64,000 nt of DNA from Vreelandella halophila. Lineage in GTDB: Bacteria; Pseudomonadota; Gammaproteobacteria; Pseudomonadales; Oleiphilaceae. The notes beneath the pieces were generated by a model. That model had not been told where the DNA came from. It saw only the letters and a program-made list of their open reading frames with translations, and searched no databases. The translations under genes and the position numbers were made by a program. Shown here piece by piece: positions 54,520-64,000 of the stretch. Numbering within the stretch: position 1 is the stretch's first letter; the number at the start of each line of letters is the position of its first letter. Location of the stretch: NCBI RefSeq assembly GCF_019903425.1, contig NZ_JACHUZ010000013.1:2114361-2178360 (forward strand), given 5' to 3'.

Positions 54520-54573
54520 TCGGGGGCTATACTCAGGTCAGTTGCAACCGGGTAGTGGTCAGTGGAGTCCATT

Positions 54574-56037
54574 ATGAACCGCAGGATCGCGCATTACCGC
54601 ACACTGCTCGCCCAGGCCCGCACCTATGAACAGTGGAAGGCGGCGGCGCTGGAGCTGGATTACCTGGAAGGCAATGTGGAGTGGAAGGAGGAATTCGCCT
54701 CCGAGTTCTACAACTACAACCTCATCCACGACCGCCTGCGGGAGCTGCGCCACTACCACCAGACCGGCGACTACGCACGGCTCAAGCGCGCCATCCGTGA
54801 AGGCCTGCACCACGATCTCGGCAATATCTCGAATCCCGCGCTCTATCACAACAGCTATGTGGGCACCAAGCACCTGATTGAGGAATACGTGAATCAGGTG
54901 TGCGAGTCCATCAACCTGCTGTGTGACACGCCCATGCAGGAGCTGCCTGAAAGCGAAAAGCTGGGGTTCTTCAAGGATACCCTGTTGAGCTATGGCCGCC
55001 CGGCGCTGCTGCTCAGCGGCGGTGCCACGCTCGGCCTGTTCCACCTTGGCGTGATCCGCACCCTCTGGGAGCGGGACCTGCTGCCCCAGGTAATCTCCGG
55101 TTCCAGTGCCGGGGCTGTGATGGCGGCCATGGTGGGCACCACGCCGGATGATGAGCTTGACCAGCTGCTGGAGCCGGAGCGCCACAATCTCAAGGCCTGG
55201 CGCTGGAAGGGGGTGATCAACGGCCTGCGCGGGGCCGGGTTCATGGACCAGAGCGTTCTGGAACAGTGTCTGCGCGAGAATATCGGCGAGTTCACCTTTG
55301 AGGAGGCATTCCAGCACACCGGCCGTTCCACCAATATCAGCGTCTCCTCGGACCAGGGCCAGCATGGGGCGCGCCTGCTCAGTGGCTATACTTCACCCTA
55401 TATGCTGGTCTGGAGCGCAGCGCTCGCCTCCTCCGCCGTGCCCGGGGTGTTCCCGCCGGTTCAGCTCCAGAAGAAGGACCATCAGGGCGCCACGGTGCCC
55501 TACATGCCGCGCCTGCGCTTTGTGGACGGCTCCGTGGTCAGTGACCTGCCGCGTGAGCGCCTGATGCACCTCTACGATGTGAATTTCACCCTGGTCAGCC
55601 AGACCAACCCCCATGTGGTGCCGTTCCTGCGCCGGGATCACGGGCAGCCCCGGGAGAGTCTCGCCAGCCTGCCACTGTCACTGCTGCGGGCGGAGATGCA
55701 GTTCCACGGCAAGGGGCTGTTCGATGTGTTGAGGCGGCGCATGCGCCCCGAGCTGGCCCGCCAGGCCTGTGGCCAGATCTACACCATTATGGCGCAGCAG
55801 TACCAGGGAGACGTAACCCTGGCGCCGCGCTACCGGCTGCGCCACTTCCGGCGCATGATGTCGAACCCCTCGCCGGAATTCGTGCGGGAGATGATGCTGG
55901 AAGGGGAACGGGCCACCTGGCCGCTGATCTCCCAGATCCGCACCCATGCCAAGATCTCGCGCACCCTTGAAAGCTGCATCCGCCGTCTGCGTCAGCACAA
56001 TCGCAAGGGTGCCGAGCTGCACGTGATCGCGAGCTGA
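54574..56037 (+). CDS. Patatin-like phospholipase with DUF3336 N-terminal domain
   Basis: 487 residues. The N-terminal DUF3336 helical domain (about 1-140: YEQWKAAALELDYLEGNVEWK) precedes a patatin domain. The oxyanion-hole loop is LLSGGATLGLFHLGV, the nucleophile is Ser178 in GSSAG (176-180), and the catalytic Asp is in FVDGSVVSDLP. Probably hydrolyses phospholipids or triacylglycerol, like related bacterial and yeast lipases. ATG 54574 has GGAG upstream; the GTG 54562 overlaps that site. Confidence 0.9.
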   Translation: MNRRIAHYRTLLAQARTYEQWKAAALELDYLEGNVEWKEEFASEFYNYNLIHDRLRELRHYHQTGDYARLKRAIREGLHHDLGNISNPALYHNSYVGTKHLIEEYVNQVCESINLLCDTPMQELPESEKLGFFKDTLLSYGRPALLLSGGATLGLFHLGVIRTLWERDLLPQVISGSSAGAVMAAMVGTTPDDELDQLLEPERHNLKAWRWKGVINGLRGAGFMDQSVLEQCLRENIGEFTFEEAFQHTGRSTNISVSSDQGQHGARLLSGYTSPYMLVWSAALASSAVPGVFPPVQLQKKDHQGATVPYMPRLRFVDGSVVSDLPRERLMHLYDVNFTLVSQTNPHVVPFLRRDHGQPRESLASLPLSLLRAEMQFHGKGLFDVLRRRMRPELARQACGQIYTIMAQQYQGDVTLAPRYRLRHFRRMMSNPSPEFVREMMLEGERATWPLISQIRTHAKISRTLESCIRRLRQHNRKGAELHVIAS

Positions 56038-56104
56038 GCCTGTACGCTCCGGGAGCCGCCCGCTATCATGAGCGGTCCCTTACCCTACCTTTGGACAGGA
56101 GCGC

Positions 56105-58261
56105 ATGCTCAACGAGGATACCAAGGCTGAGATCCAGGCAGCCTATCGGGCCGTTCTGGCTGGCAAGGACCTGCGAGCGCGCTACGGCCAGCGCCTGATG
56201 ATCGCCGAGATTGCCCGCTACCTCGGAGAGATCACGGAGCACGACGGCCAGCGCACGTCCGCCCACAAGGCCTGTGTCCTGGAAGCGGGAACCGGCACGG
56301 GCAAGACCCTGGCCTATCTGCTGGCAGCCATCCCGGTGGCGCGGCAGCTTGGCAAGCAGCTGGTGGTTTCCACCGCCACGGTGGCACTCCAGGACCAGAT
56401 CGTGAACAAGGACCTGCCGGACCTGAAAGCCCACTCGGGGCTGGATGTGAGCTGGTCCCTGGCCAAGGGGCGGGGGCGTTACCTGTGCCTGTCAAAGGTG
56501 GAACAGCGCCTGCACGGTCACGGCAACCAGGACAGCGACACCATTCCGCTGTTCATGCTCCAGGAGGAGCCTGGGGAACCGGCGGAAACCCGCGCCTTCC
56601 ACGAAAAGCTCTTCTCCAGCTATGCCGCAAGGGAATGGGACGGCGACCGCGACCACTGGCCGGACCACATTCCCGATGACATCTGGCAGGGCGTCACCAC
56701 CGATCACCGCCAGTGCACCAACCGGCGCTGCAGTTACTTCGACAGCTGCCCGTTTTTCTCGGCGCGCGCGGAGCTGGAGCACGCGGACGTGATCGTGGCC
56801 AACCATGACCTGGTGCTGGCGGATCTGGCTCTGGGCGGTGGCGCCATACTGCCCAAGCCCGAGGACACCATCTACGTGATGGACGAGGCCCATCACTTGC
56901 CGGACAAGGCCCTGAACCACTTCGCCGCTTCCCTGGGGTTGGAGGGCACTCGCCAGTGGCTGCGCAGCCTGAGCCAGGCCCTGGCCCAGCTGCTGCCGCA
57001 TCTGCCGGCCGATGCCGAGGCTGGCAGGACGGTCCAGAAACTGACGGATCTGGCGCGAGAAATTGACCCGATGCTGTCGGAACTCCATGAGTGGCTGGAA
57101 GAGAACACCCCGTGGGAGGGCGGCGAGGACGGAGGTACCGGCCAGTACCGTTTTCCGGGGGCACGGCTGCCGGACGAGCTGAGCACCCGGGTGACGGCCC
57201 TGCAACAGCATCAGGCGCAGCTGACGCGACGCCTGGACCAGCTGGCCGACTTTCTCGACGAAGGCATGGACGAGCGCCGGGAAGGCGATATTGACCGGGA
57301 GACCGCTGAAGCGTGGTACCCGGTCGTGGGCCAGTTCCACGCTCGAGCCGAGGATCAGCTGCGGCTCTGGCAGGCCTGGTCCGAGGCGGTGCCGGAAGCC
57401 GAGGAGGGCGAGGACAGCACCCGCACACCCGCACCGGCGCGGTGGCTCAACCGCCGTGGTGGCGACAACGGCGACATCACCCTCTACAGCAGCCCGGTAT
57501 TGGCGGATAACGTCCTGTTCAGCCGGCTCTGGAGCCGGTGTTTCGGCGCCATCCTGACCTCCGCCACCCTCACCGCCCTGGGTCGCTTTGATCGGCTCAG
57601 CATGCGTGCCGGACTGCCGGCGGACAGCCGTTGCCTGGTGATCCCCTCGAACTTCCGTTACCAGGAAAACGCCACTGTGGAGGTGCCGGCCTCAAGCATG
57701 GAGCCCGGGGATCCGGCCAGCTATGCGGAGCGGCTGGTGGATCGGCTGCCCGGTGTTCTGGAAGGCGACACCGCAGCACTGGTGCTGTTCACGGCACGCC
57801 GGGACATGCAGCGGGTACGCGACATGCTGCCGGAGGCGTGGCGGGATTGTGTAACCACCCAGGATGACCATACCCGCGCCGAAGTGCTCGATCGTCATCG
57901 TCAGCGTGTGGACAGCGGGCAGACCTCGATCCTGTTCGGGGTGGCCAGTTTCGCGGAGGGGATTGATCTACCCGGGACCTACCTGGAGCACGTTGTGATC
58001 ACGCGCCTGCCGTTCTCGGTGCCGGATGATCCCATTGAGGCCAGCCTGGCCGAATGGATTGAGGAAAGGGGCGGCAACCCCTTTATGGAGATCAGCGTGC
58101 CCGACGCCTCGATAAGGCTTGTGCAGGCCGCCGGGCGGTTGCTGCGCAGTGAGTCCGACACCGGCCGGGTCACCATTCTGGATCGCCGCATCATCTCCAG
58201 GCGTTACGGCAGCATGCTGCTGGATGCGCTGCCGCCGTTCCGCCGAGTGATTGCCGCCTGA
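56105..58261 (+). CDS. dinG: ATP-dependent DNA helicase DinG
   Basis: XPD-like 5'-3' helicase that unwinds R-loops and D-loops. 718 residues. Walker A AGTGTGKT (61-68). The Fe-S cluster cysteines lie in RYLCLSKV and QCTNRRCSYFDSCPF. The DEAH box is VMDEAHHLPDKA. The C-terminal motif VQAAGRLLRSESDTGRVTILDRRI completes the fold. AGGAG precedes the ATG. Convergent with the BCCT gene (9-bp gap). Confidence 0.94.
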   Translation: MLNEDTKAEIQAAYRAVLAGKDLRARYGQRLMIAEIARYLGEITEHDGQRTSAHKACVLEAGTGTGKTLAYLLAAIPVARQLGKQLVVSTATVALQDQIVNKDLPDLKAHSGLDVSWSLAKGRGRYLCLSKVEQRLHGHGNQDSDTIPLFMLQEEPGEPAETRAFHEKLFSSYAAREWDGDRDHWPDHIPDDIWQGVTTDHRQCTNRRCSYFDSCPFFSARAELEHADVIVANHDLVLADLALGGGAILPKPEDTIYVMDEAHHLPDKALNHFAASLGLEGTRQWLRSLSQALAQLLPHLPADAEAGRTVQKLTDLAREIDPMLSELHEWLEENTPWEGGEDGGTGQYRFPGARLPDELSTRVTALQQHQAQLTRRLDQLADFLDEGMDERREGDIDRETAEAWYPVVGQFHARAEDQLRLWQAWSEAVPEAEEGEDSTRTPAPARWLNRRGGDNGDITLYSSPVLADNVLFSRLWSRCFGAILTSATLTALGRFDRLSMRAGLPADSRCLVIPSNFRYQENATVEVPASSMEPGDPASYAERLVDRLPGVLEGDTAALVLFTARRDMQRVRDMLPEAWRDCVTTQDDHTRAEVLDRHRQRVDSGQTSILFGVASFAEGIDLPGTYLEHVVITRLPFSVPDDPIEASLAEWIEERGGNPFMEISVPDASIRLVQAAGRLLRSESDTGRVTILDRRIISRRYGSMLLDALPPFRRVIAA

Positions 58262-58270
58262 GCCGTACCC

Positions 58271-59860
58271 TCAGTCCTCCTGGCGGGCCGGGTGCGGCTC
58301 GTAGCTGATCAGACCCTGCTGCCGCGCCATGGCATAGGCTGCCTTGGGCCCGGTCCAGAGTGACGGTAACAGGATGAGTGATACCGGAATCGCGGTGATC
58401 ACGATGAACTGTTGCAGAGCGCTGATCTGGCCTTCGCCCATGTACAGCAGAATCGCCGCCATCAGTGCCATGGCAACACCCCAGAAGACGCGTACCGCGC
58501 GGTTCGGTTCATCATGGCCTGTGCCCACGACCGAGATCGCGTAGCTCATGGAATCCCCGGTGGTCGCCACAAAGATCGTGGTCAGCAGCAGGATCGCCAG
58601 TGCCATCAGCATACCGCCCGGCAGCGCCTGGGCCACGGTGAGGGTGGCCACATCGAACTGGAAGTTCTGCAGCGGCTCGGCCAGCTCGATTACATCCTGC
58701 ATCTGGTAGAAGATCCCTGAGCCGCCCAGCAGGGTGAACCAGACGGTGGTGGCGACCGGCGCCATGACGGCCACTGCCAGGATCATCTCGCGGATGGTGC
58801 GGCCACGGGAAATGCGCGCGACGAAGATCGCCATCAGCGGCCCATAGCCGATGAACCAGGCGAAGAAGAACACCGTCCACCATTTCATCCACCATGCGGG
58901 GGCGGTCTCGGAGGTCATTGTGCCCATGCGGAAGAACGAGGAGATGTATTCACCGAAGCCCTGTGTGTAGGCGTTGGTGAGGAACAGCGTGGGCCCGAAG
59001 ACAAAGATGACCGCCGCGATGGCGAGTGCCAGGATCACGTTGAATCGGCTCAGAAGCTGGATGCCCTTGTGGATGCCGGTTACCGCCGAAGTTACATAGA
59101 TTGCCCCCAGGGCGATGACAATCATCAGCTGGGTGGAGTAACGGTCCTGGATGCCGAACAGCACCTCCAAACCATAGCTGACCTGGGTGGCCAGGAAGCC
59201 GATAGGACCAACGGTGCCGGCGACCACGGCTACCACACAGCAGGCGTCCACCACGCCGCCGATCCAGCCACCCATGATGCGCTGGCCGAATACCGGATAG
59301 AGCAGGGTGCGGGGCCGCAGAGGGTGCCCGAGGTCATAGTGGTTGTGCGCCAGGATGATTGCGGTCAGTGAACCGAGAATGGCCCAGGCCAGAAACCCCC
59401 AGTGCATGAACGACTGGGCAAGTGCGCCGGCTACGGCCTCGGCGGTCCCTGGCTCGGTGGTGAAGGCCGGGGGTGTGACCACGAAGTGATAGACCGGCTC
59501 GCCGGCGGCAAAGAAGACGCCGCCGCCGGCCAGCAGGGTGCACATGATCATGGAAAGCCAGCGGAAGGTGCTGATTTCCGGCGTGGTACGGTTCCCCACA
59601 AGCGCTCCGGCCGCGGGTGAAATCGCAACGCCCAGGGCGATAAAGAAGGTTGCCAGCAGCAGCAACTGGAAATAAGAGCCCAGGCCCGCTGCAGTCGCGG
59701 TAAACCATTGCCCGATGCTGTCGGAGACAAGGCCGATGTCGTACAGGGAGAACAGTATGAAGAGAACAATGAACCCGGCGCTGAGACCGAGAACCACTGG
59801 ATCGCCGAGCCGTCGGTGATCGATAGGCGAAGTGCCCGGGGGCTGTTCGGATTGAGTCAT
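58271..59860 (-). CDS. BCCT-family transporter, divergent binding site
   Basis: 529 residues with about 12 transmembrane helices. The family segment FVARISRGRTIREMI after helix 8 is intact. Compared with the betaine transporter BetP, the aromatic box is only partly kept: HWGFLAWAIL keeps two Trp but has Leu for Tyr197, and AWFIGY replaces AWWISW. The unwound helix-3 motif GMGIG is replaced by LLAGG. The substrate may therefore not be glycine betaine, and ion coupling may differ. GAGG precedes the ATG. Terminator and repeat array lie upstream. Confidence 0.88.
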   Translation of the reverse strand: MTQSEQPPGTSPIDHRRLGDPVVLGLSAGFIVLFILFSLYDIGLVSDSIGQWFTATAAGLGSYFQLLLLATFFIALGVAISPAAGALVGNRTTPEISTFRWLSMIMCTLLAGGGVFFAAGEPVYHFVVTPPAFTTEPGTAEAVAGALAQSFMHWGFLAWAILGSLTAIILAHNHYDLGHPLRPRTLLYPVFGQRIMGGWIGGVVDACCVVAVVAGTVGPIGFLATQVSYGLEVLFGIQDRYSTQLMIVIALGAIYVTSAVTGIHKGIQLLSRFNVILALAIAAVIFVFGPTLFLTNAYTQGFGEYISSFFRMGTMTSETAPAWWMKWWTVFFFAWFIGYGPLMAIFVARISRGRTIREMILAVAVMAPVATTVWFTLLGGSGIFYQMQDVIELAEPLQNFQFDVATLTVAQALPGGMLMALAILLLTTIFVATTGDSMSYAISVVGTGHDEPNRAVRVFWGVAMALMAAILLYMGEGQISALQQFIVITAIPVSLILLPSLWTGPKAAYAMARQQGLISYEPHPARQED

Positions 59861-59945
59861 GGGAGCCTCACGACCATATAAAGTGAAGCGCGCGATGATG
59901 ACAGCCTGCTACAGGAAATCAATGGTTGACAGGTTAAATGGTCAG

Positions 59946-59976
59946 AAAAAAGCCACCAACGGAAACCGCTGGTGGC
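59946..59976 (-). terminator. Intrinsic terminator of the LuxR-type regulator
   Basis: On the minus strand, AGCCACCA pairs with TGGTGGCT (inner CGG/CCG), followed by T6. Lies about 185 bp after the regulator stop and 86 bp before the BCCT start, separating the two transcription units. Confidence 0.85.
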
Positions 59977-60056
59977 TGAACAAGGAGTTTTGTGAGGAGA
60001 AATCCGAAAGGCCTGAAATCGAATTCCTGTTGACTCGTCTCACGGTGCCCAATTTA

Positions 60057-60117
60057 GGGCGTAAGGGGGCGTAGAGGGATCGTCCAAAGGGCGTAAAAGA
60101 GGGTGTAATAGGGCGTA
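60057..60117. repeat. Array of five GGGCGTA direct repeats
   Basis: GGGYGTA occurs at 60057, 60067, 60089, 60101 (GGGTGTA) and 60111. Start-to-start distances are 10, 22, 12 and 10 bp, close to whole helical turns. The array is between the LuxR-type gene and the BCCT gene. It looks like a cooperative operator. The small ORF spanning 59859-60074 shows no coding character. Confidence 0.65.
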
Positions 60118-60159
60118 AGGTGCCTGAAATGTGAACTGAGTCACGTTTCTGGCCGTTGC

Positions 60160-62868
60160 CTAGTCGACCAACCCCAGTTCCCGGGCACGGGCCAGAGCAC
60201 CGGTCCGGCTGCTGGCACCCAGTTTGCCGTACAGGTTGCGGATATGGGCTTTGACGGTGGTCTGTGCCACGGACATGCGCTGTGCAATTTCCTTATTGGC
60301 ATGACCGGCATGGATCAGTGTCAGCACTTCGATCTCGCGCTGGCTCAGCGGCTCCAGGAGTTCATCGGAGCCGCCAGTGGCCGGTTTGGGGTCTGTTGTG
60401 CCTGTGGCGGATTCCGCTTCCATCAGGGGGTCAAGTTCGCGCAGAAAGGCCAGCGGCAGTCCATGGTGATCAATGCGCCGGTACAGGGCAGCGAGCGCGG
60501 GCCCTTCCTCGACAAAGAGCCGCAGGAAACGTTCCCGGGAGGCCAACTCAAGGGCACGGCGCAGCATCACGGCGGCCTGCTCACCGCGGTCCAGCTGTTC
60601 CAGGCAGACGGCGTAGACCGCCAGAAGCTCAATCAGGTGCTTGATGTGGCGGCCTTTCTCGGTGGAGAGCCGCAGGGGCGCCAGGATATTGATCGCCTCC
60701 TCCGCCTGACCATCCGCAAGCAACAGCCGCGCCAGCCCGATCCGGGCCTGTTCGCGGTTGATGGGGTTGCGGTAATTATGGTTCTCGAGCCGTTCCCGCC
60801 AAGCCTGTGCGCCGGTGCGATCGCCCAGCGCCAGGTGGCAGCGTATATGCAGGGCCTCCAGGCACGGGGGTTCGAACAGGATGGCATCGCGTTTCTGGTT
60901 CTGGACCCGCTCTGCGTCCTCGAGGTATTCCATTGCGTCCTGATACTGGCCGCGGGAAAAGGCGAGGTGCGCCCGGGTGTACTGGATCACCACGTGCTGG
61001 CCGGGTTCGCTGCCCGTATCCAGGTGGGGCAGCAGTGGTGTCATGTGCGTATCCGCCAAGGTCAGGTCGTTCTTCTCCCGATGGATCTGGACCATGGCGC
61101 TGTTCTGCCAGCAGGAAACCAGGCGCGGCTGTTGCGGATCCGTGTGATGGGAGTTCACCCATTCCCGCACGCTGGTGCCCACGTCGAGTGCCCGATCCAT
61201 CTCGCCCTGGTAGAACAGGATCCACGCCAGAAGGCCGCCGCTGGAAAGGGTGGTGGCATGTTTCTTTTCCCGGCGCCCGTGCTCTACGGCGGATTCCAGC
61301 GCATGGGTGGCACTGGCCAGGTCCCCGTTGGCGTAGCAGTCAAGCCCGATGCCGTAGTAGGTCACGGACTTGAGAGGGATATTGGTGTGGTCGATGTCCT
61401 TCAGGACCTGCTGGGTCAGATGCCGGGCGCTGGAGTGGTCGCTGCGGGTGCGCGCCATGTAGGAGCGGATCAGGGCGATTTCGTTGTGCAGCGCCAGGGC
61501 CACGTCGGCATTGTCGTCGGAATTGGCCACGCGGATATCCAGAGCGTCTTCCAACTGCTCCAGCAGGGGCTCGATGTTGTTGAGGCGGTTCAGGAAAAAG
61601 AGCGCCCAAATCTGGAGCATCATCAGGCGCGGATTACTCGTGGTCCGTTCATCTGGCAGGTACTGCAGCCACTTGTGGACCAGCTCATGGAAGCCGGTAT
61701 GGATCAGGTTGTTGCCGTACTGTTCCAACACCTGTTCCAGCCAGCCCCAGTCCTCCAGCTGGAGCAGCTGCACGATCGCCTCTTGCAGATAGTCCTCATC
61801 CAGCAGCCAGCGGATGGCCCGGGTCTGGAGTTCGCGGTAGGCTTCCGGTTGGGTCTGGCTGAAACGCTGCGCCAGGGCTTCCCGGAAGAGGTCGTGATAG
61901 CGGAACCACTGGTCGCGGGTGTCGAGAGGGATGATGAACAGGTTGGCATGGACCAGCTGCTCCAGAACCGCCTGGCTGTCGTCGCGTTCCAGAATACTGT
62001 TGCACAGATCCGCACTGAGCCGCCGACAGATGCTGGTGCGCAGCAGAAAATCGCGCACATCGGGCCTCTGCTGATCCAGTATTTCGGTCAGTATGTAATC
62101 GCTGATCTGGCGGCTGTGATCGCCCTCGCTGAGTACGGCCCGCGACAGATTGCCGGAGTTCATGCTCTTGCCGGACAGGGCCGTCAGCTGCATGGCGGCC
62201 GCCCAACCCTCGGTCCGCTGCCATATGGCGCGGACGTTCTCGTCGTCCAGTGCCAGGCCCATGTAATCGTTGAAGAAGGCACTGCATTCGGATTCGGAAA
62301 AGGCCAGGTCACTGGCGTGGAGGCCCTCCATCCAGCCCTTGACCCGCCACCGGGACAGCGGCAGGGCCGGTTCCGTGCGCGACAGCAGCACCAGGTGCAG
62401 AGCCGGTGGGGCGTGGTCCACAAGGAACGTGATCTGGCGCTGGATGTCGGGATCCTGGATCAGGTGGTAGTCGTCCAGTATCAGGTTGGCGTGCTCGACT
62501 GACTGGTCGATAAGCGTGTTGATGAAGGCGGTCAGGGCACCTTCAATATGCTCCCCGCCGGGGGTGTCCAGATAACGGTGGATGCCCTCCTGGTGCCCCA
62601 GAAGAGTGTTTTCCAGGGCGCCGATGGCATAAGACCAGAAACGGCGCGGCTCGTCGTCCTGTTCGTCGAGGGAGAGCCAGGCCACGGTGCCGTCGTGGGT
62701 CGTGCACCACTGATTCACCAGTGTGGTCTTGCCGTACCCGGCCGGGGCAGTGATGGTGGTTATGCGCCGTGCCGCATCGGGCTGCAGCCGTTCCAGGAGA
62801 CGGGGGCGGGCGATGGCACGGGGGTCCGCCGCCGGGCGCATGAATTTTGTGGCCAGTAACATCGGCAA
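60160..62868 (-). CDS. MalT-like LuxR-family (LAL) transcriptional regulator
   Basis: 902 residues. The N-terminal STAND-type NTPase has Walker A APAGYGKTTL (41-50) and Walker B LILDDYH (about 124-130). A long helical TPR-like region (about 400-830) probably senses an inducer. The C-terminal LuxR HTH is EPLSQREIEVLTLIHAGHAN and AQRMSVAQTTVKAHIRNLYG. The architecture is that of MalT, which needs ATP and an inducer to oligomerise and activate at repeated sites. A repeat array and a transporter gene lie just downstream; cysB is divergent. The inducer is unknown. Confidence 0.9.
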   Translation of the reverse strand: MPMLLATKFMRPAADPRAIARPRLLERLQPDAARRITTITAPAGYGKTTLVNQWCTTHDGTVAWLSLDEQDDEPRRFWSYAIGALENTLLGHQEGIHRYLDTPGGEHIEGALTAFINTLIDQSVEHANLILDDYHLIQDPDIQRQITFLVDHAPPALHLVLLSRTEPALPLSRWRVKGWMEGLHASDLAFSESECSAFFNDYMGLALDDENVRAIWQRTEGWAAAMQLTALSGKSMNSGNLSRAVLSEGDHSRQISDYILTEILDQQRPDVRDFLLRTSICRRLSADLCNSILERDDSQAVLEQLVHANLFIIPLDTRDQWFRYHDLFREALAQRFSQTQPEAYRELQTRAIRWLLDEDYLQEAIVQLLQLEDWGWLEQVLEQYGNNLIHTGFHELVHKWLQYLPDERTTSNPRLMMLQIWALFFLNRLNNIEPLLEQLEDALDIRVANSDDNADVALALHNEIALIRSYMARTRSDHSSARHLTQQVLKDIDHTNIPLKSVTYYGIGLDCYANGDLASATHALESAVEHGRREKKHATTLSSGGLLAWILFYQGEMDRALDVGTSVREWVNSHHTDPQQPRLVSCWQNSAMVQIHREKNDLTLADTHMTPLLPHLDTGSEPGQHVVIQYTRAHLAFSRGQYQDAMEYLEDAERVQNQKRDAILFEPPCLEALHIRCHLALGDRTGAQAWRERLENHNYRNPINREQARIGLARLLLADGQAEEAINILAPLRLSTEKGRHIKHLIELLAVYAVCLEQLDRGEQAAVMLRRALELASRERFLRLFVEEGPALAALYRRIDHHGLPLAFLRELDPLMEAESATGTTDPKPATGGSDELLEPLSQREIEVLTLIHAGHANKEIAQRMSVAQTTVKAHIRNLYGKLGASSRTGALARARELGLVD

Positions 62869-62951
62869 GTCCCTGATCCCGTTCCTGTGCTCAGTGTCGC
62901 ATTGTCGGGTCTGGAGGTTGCACGTTCAAGATGCTTCGTGATTCGGGGGTC

Positions 62952-62990
62952 GGGACAGGCTGCGAAAAAAATGGAATAATACGCTATATT
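62952..62990 (+). promoter_or_regulatory. AT-rich promoter region of cysB
   Basis: GGGACA (62952-62957), 17-bp spacer and AATAAT (62975-62980) form one candidate; TATATT (62985-62990) is an alternative -10. The region is sharply more AT-rich than its surroundings. Confidence 0.4.
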
Positions 62991-62995
62991 TTTAG

Positions 62996-64000
<1,005 letters not shown>

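Noticed and set aside
59859-60074. Small plus-strand ORF between the BCCT and regulator genes
   Set aside because: It runs through the minus-strand terminator hairpin and into the GGGCGTA array, lacks a ribosome-binding site and shows no protein-like pattern.
60244-62502. 752-codon plus-strand open frame opposite the LuxR-type regulator
   Set aside because: Antisense shadow of a complete MalT-like protein; no domain, no ribosome-binding site.

Overview
The window is one contiguous stretch of a GC-rich gammaproteobacterial chromosome and is almost entirely coding. Several traits suggest a halophilic or marine, Marinobacter/Pseudomonadales-type organism. Many proteins are strongly acidic. There is a betaine-choline-carnitine-type (BCCT) transporter. 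Gene orders such as smc-zipA-ligA, flgN-flgM-flgA next to cheV-cheR, and ffs-dnaX-ybaB-recR-rnd-ycgL are typical of that branch. The genus is inferred, not proven. I found no prophage, transposase, CRISPR array or rRNA.

Layout. 1-11.3 kb: complete TCA block sdhCDAB-sucAB-lpdA-sucCD, with a sigma70-like promoter at the left edge and a strong terminator after sucD. 11.3-15 kb: trpS-scpA-scpB-rluB, overlapping start to stop. 15-23.6 kb: a GAF-GGDEF diguanylate cyclase (minus strand), a GntR/FCD regulator, then smc, zipA and ligA. 23.7-28.3 kb: a large acidic surface lipoprotein, a CBS-domain protein and an MnmC(o)-like FAD oxidoreductase. 28.3-32.8 kb: a small protein with a predicted c-di-GMP-binding MshEN domain, flgN-flgM-flgA, and cheV-cheR. 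32.8-36.5 kb: tRNA-Ser(GGA), whose 3' end and terminator are duplicated, then a three-gene operon of ATP-grasp ligase, inactive-transglutaminase/7TM protein and retropepsin-like lipoprotein. 36.6-41.3 kb: 4.5S RNA, dnaX, ybaB, recR, rnd, ycgL and a small membrane protein. 41.4-46.1 kb: VWA membrane protein, MoxR AAA+ ATPase and CoxE-like VWA protein. 46.2-58.3 kb: fadD, a MITE-like inverted-repeat element, hrpA, a FabH-like ketoacyl synthase, thioesterase, mlaA, a DUF3336/patatin phospholipase and dinG. 58.3-64 kb: a divergent BCCT transporter, a GGGCGTA direct-repeat array, a MalT-like LuxR regulator and cysB, which ends exactly at the window edge.

How the genes fit together. The first operon encodes succinate dehydrogenase, 2-oxoglutarate dehydrogenase and succinyl-CoA synthetase, three consecutive TCA activities. 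Smc and its partners ScpA/ScpB are encoded within about 8 kb of each other. FlgM has a near-consensus sigma28 promoter. A diguanylate cyclase and a putative c-di-GMP-binding protein lie near motility genes. FadD, the FabH-like enzyme, the thioesterase, MlaA and the patatin form a lipid-handling neighbourhood.

The least explained signals are the MshEN protein, the helically phased GGGCGTA array, the 114-bp inverted-repeat element, and the duplicated tRNA 3' end.
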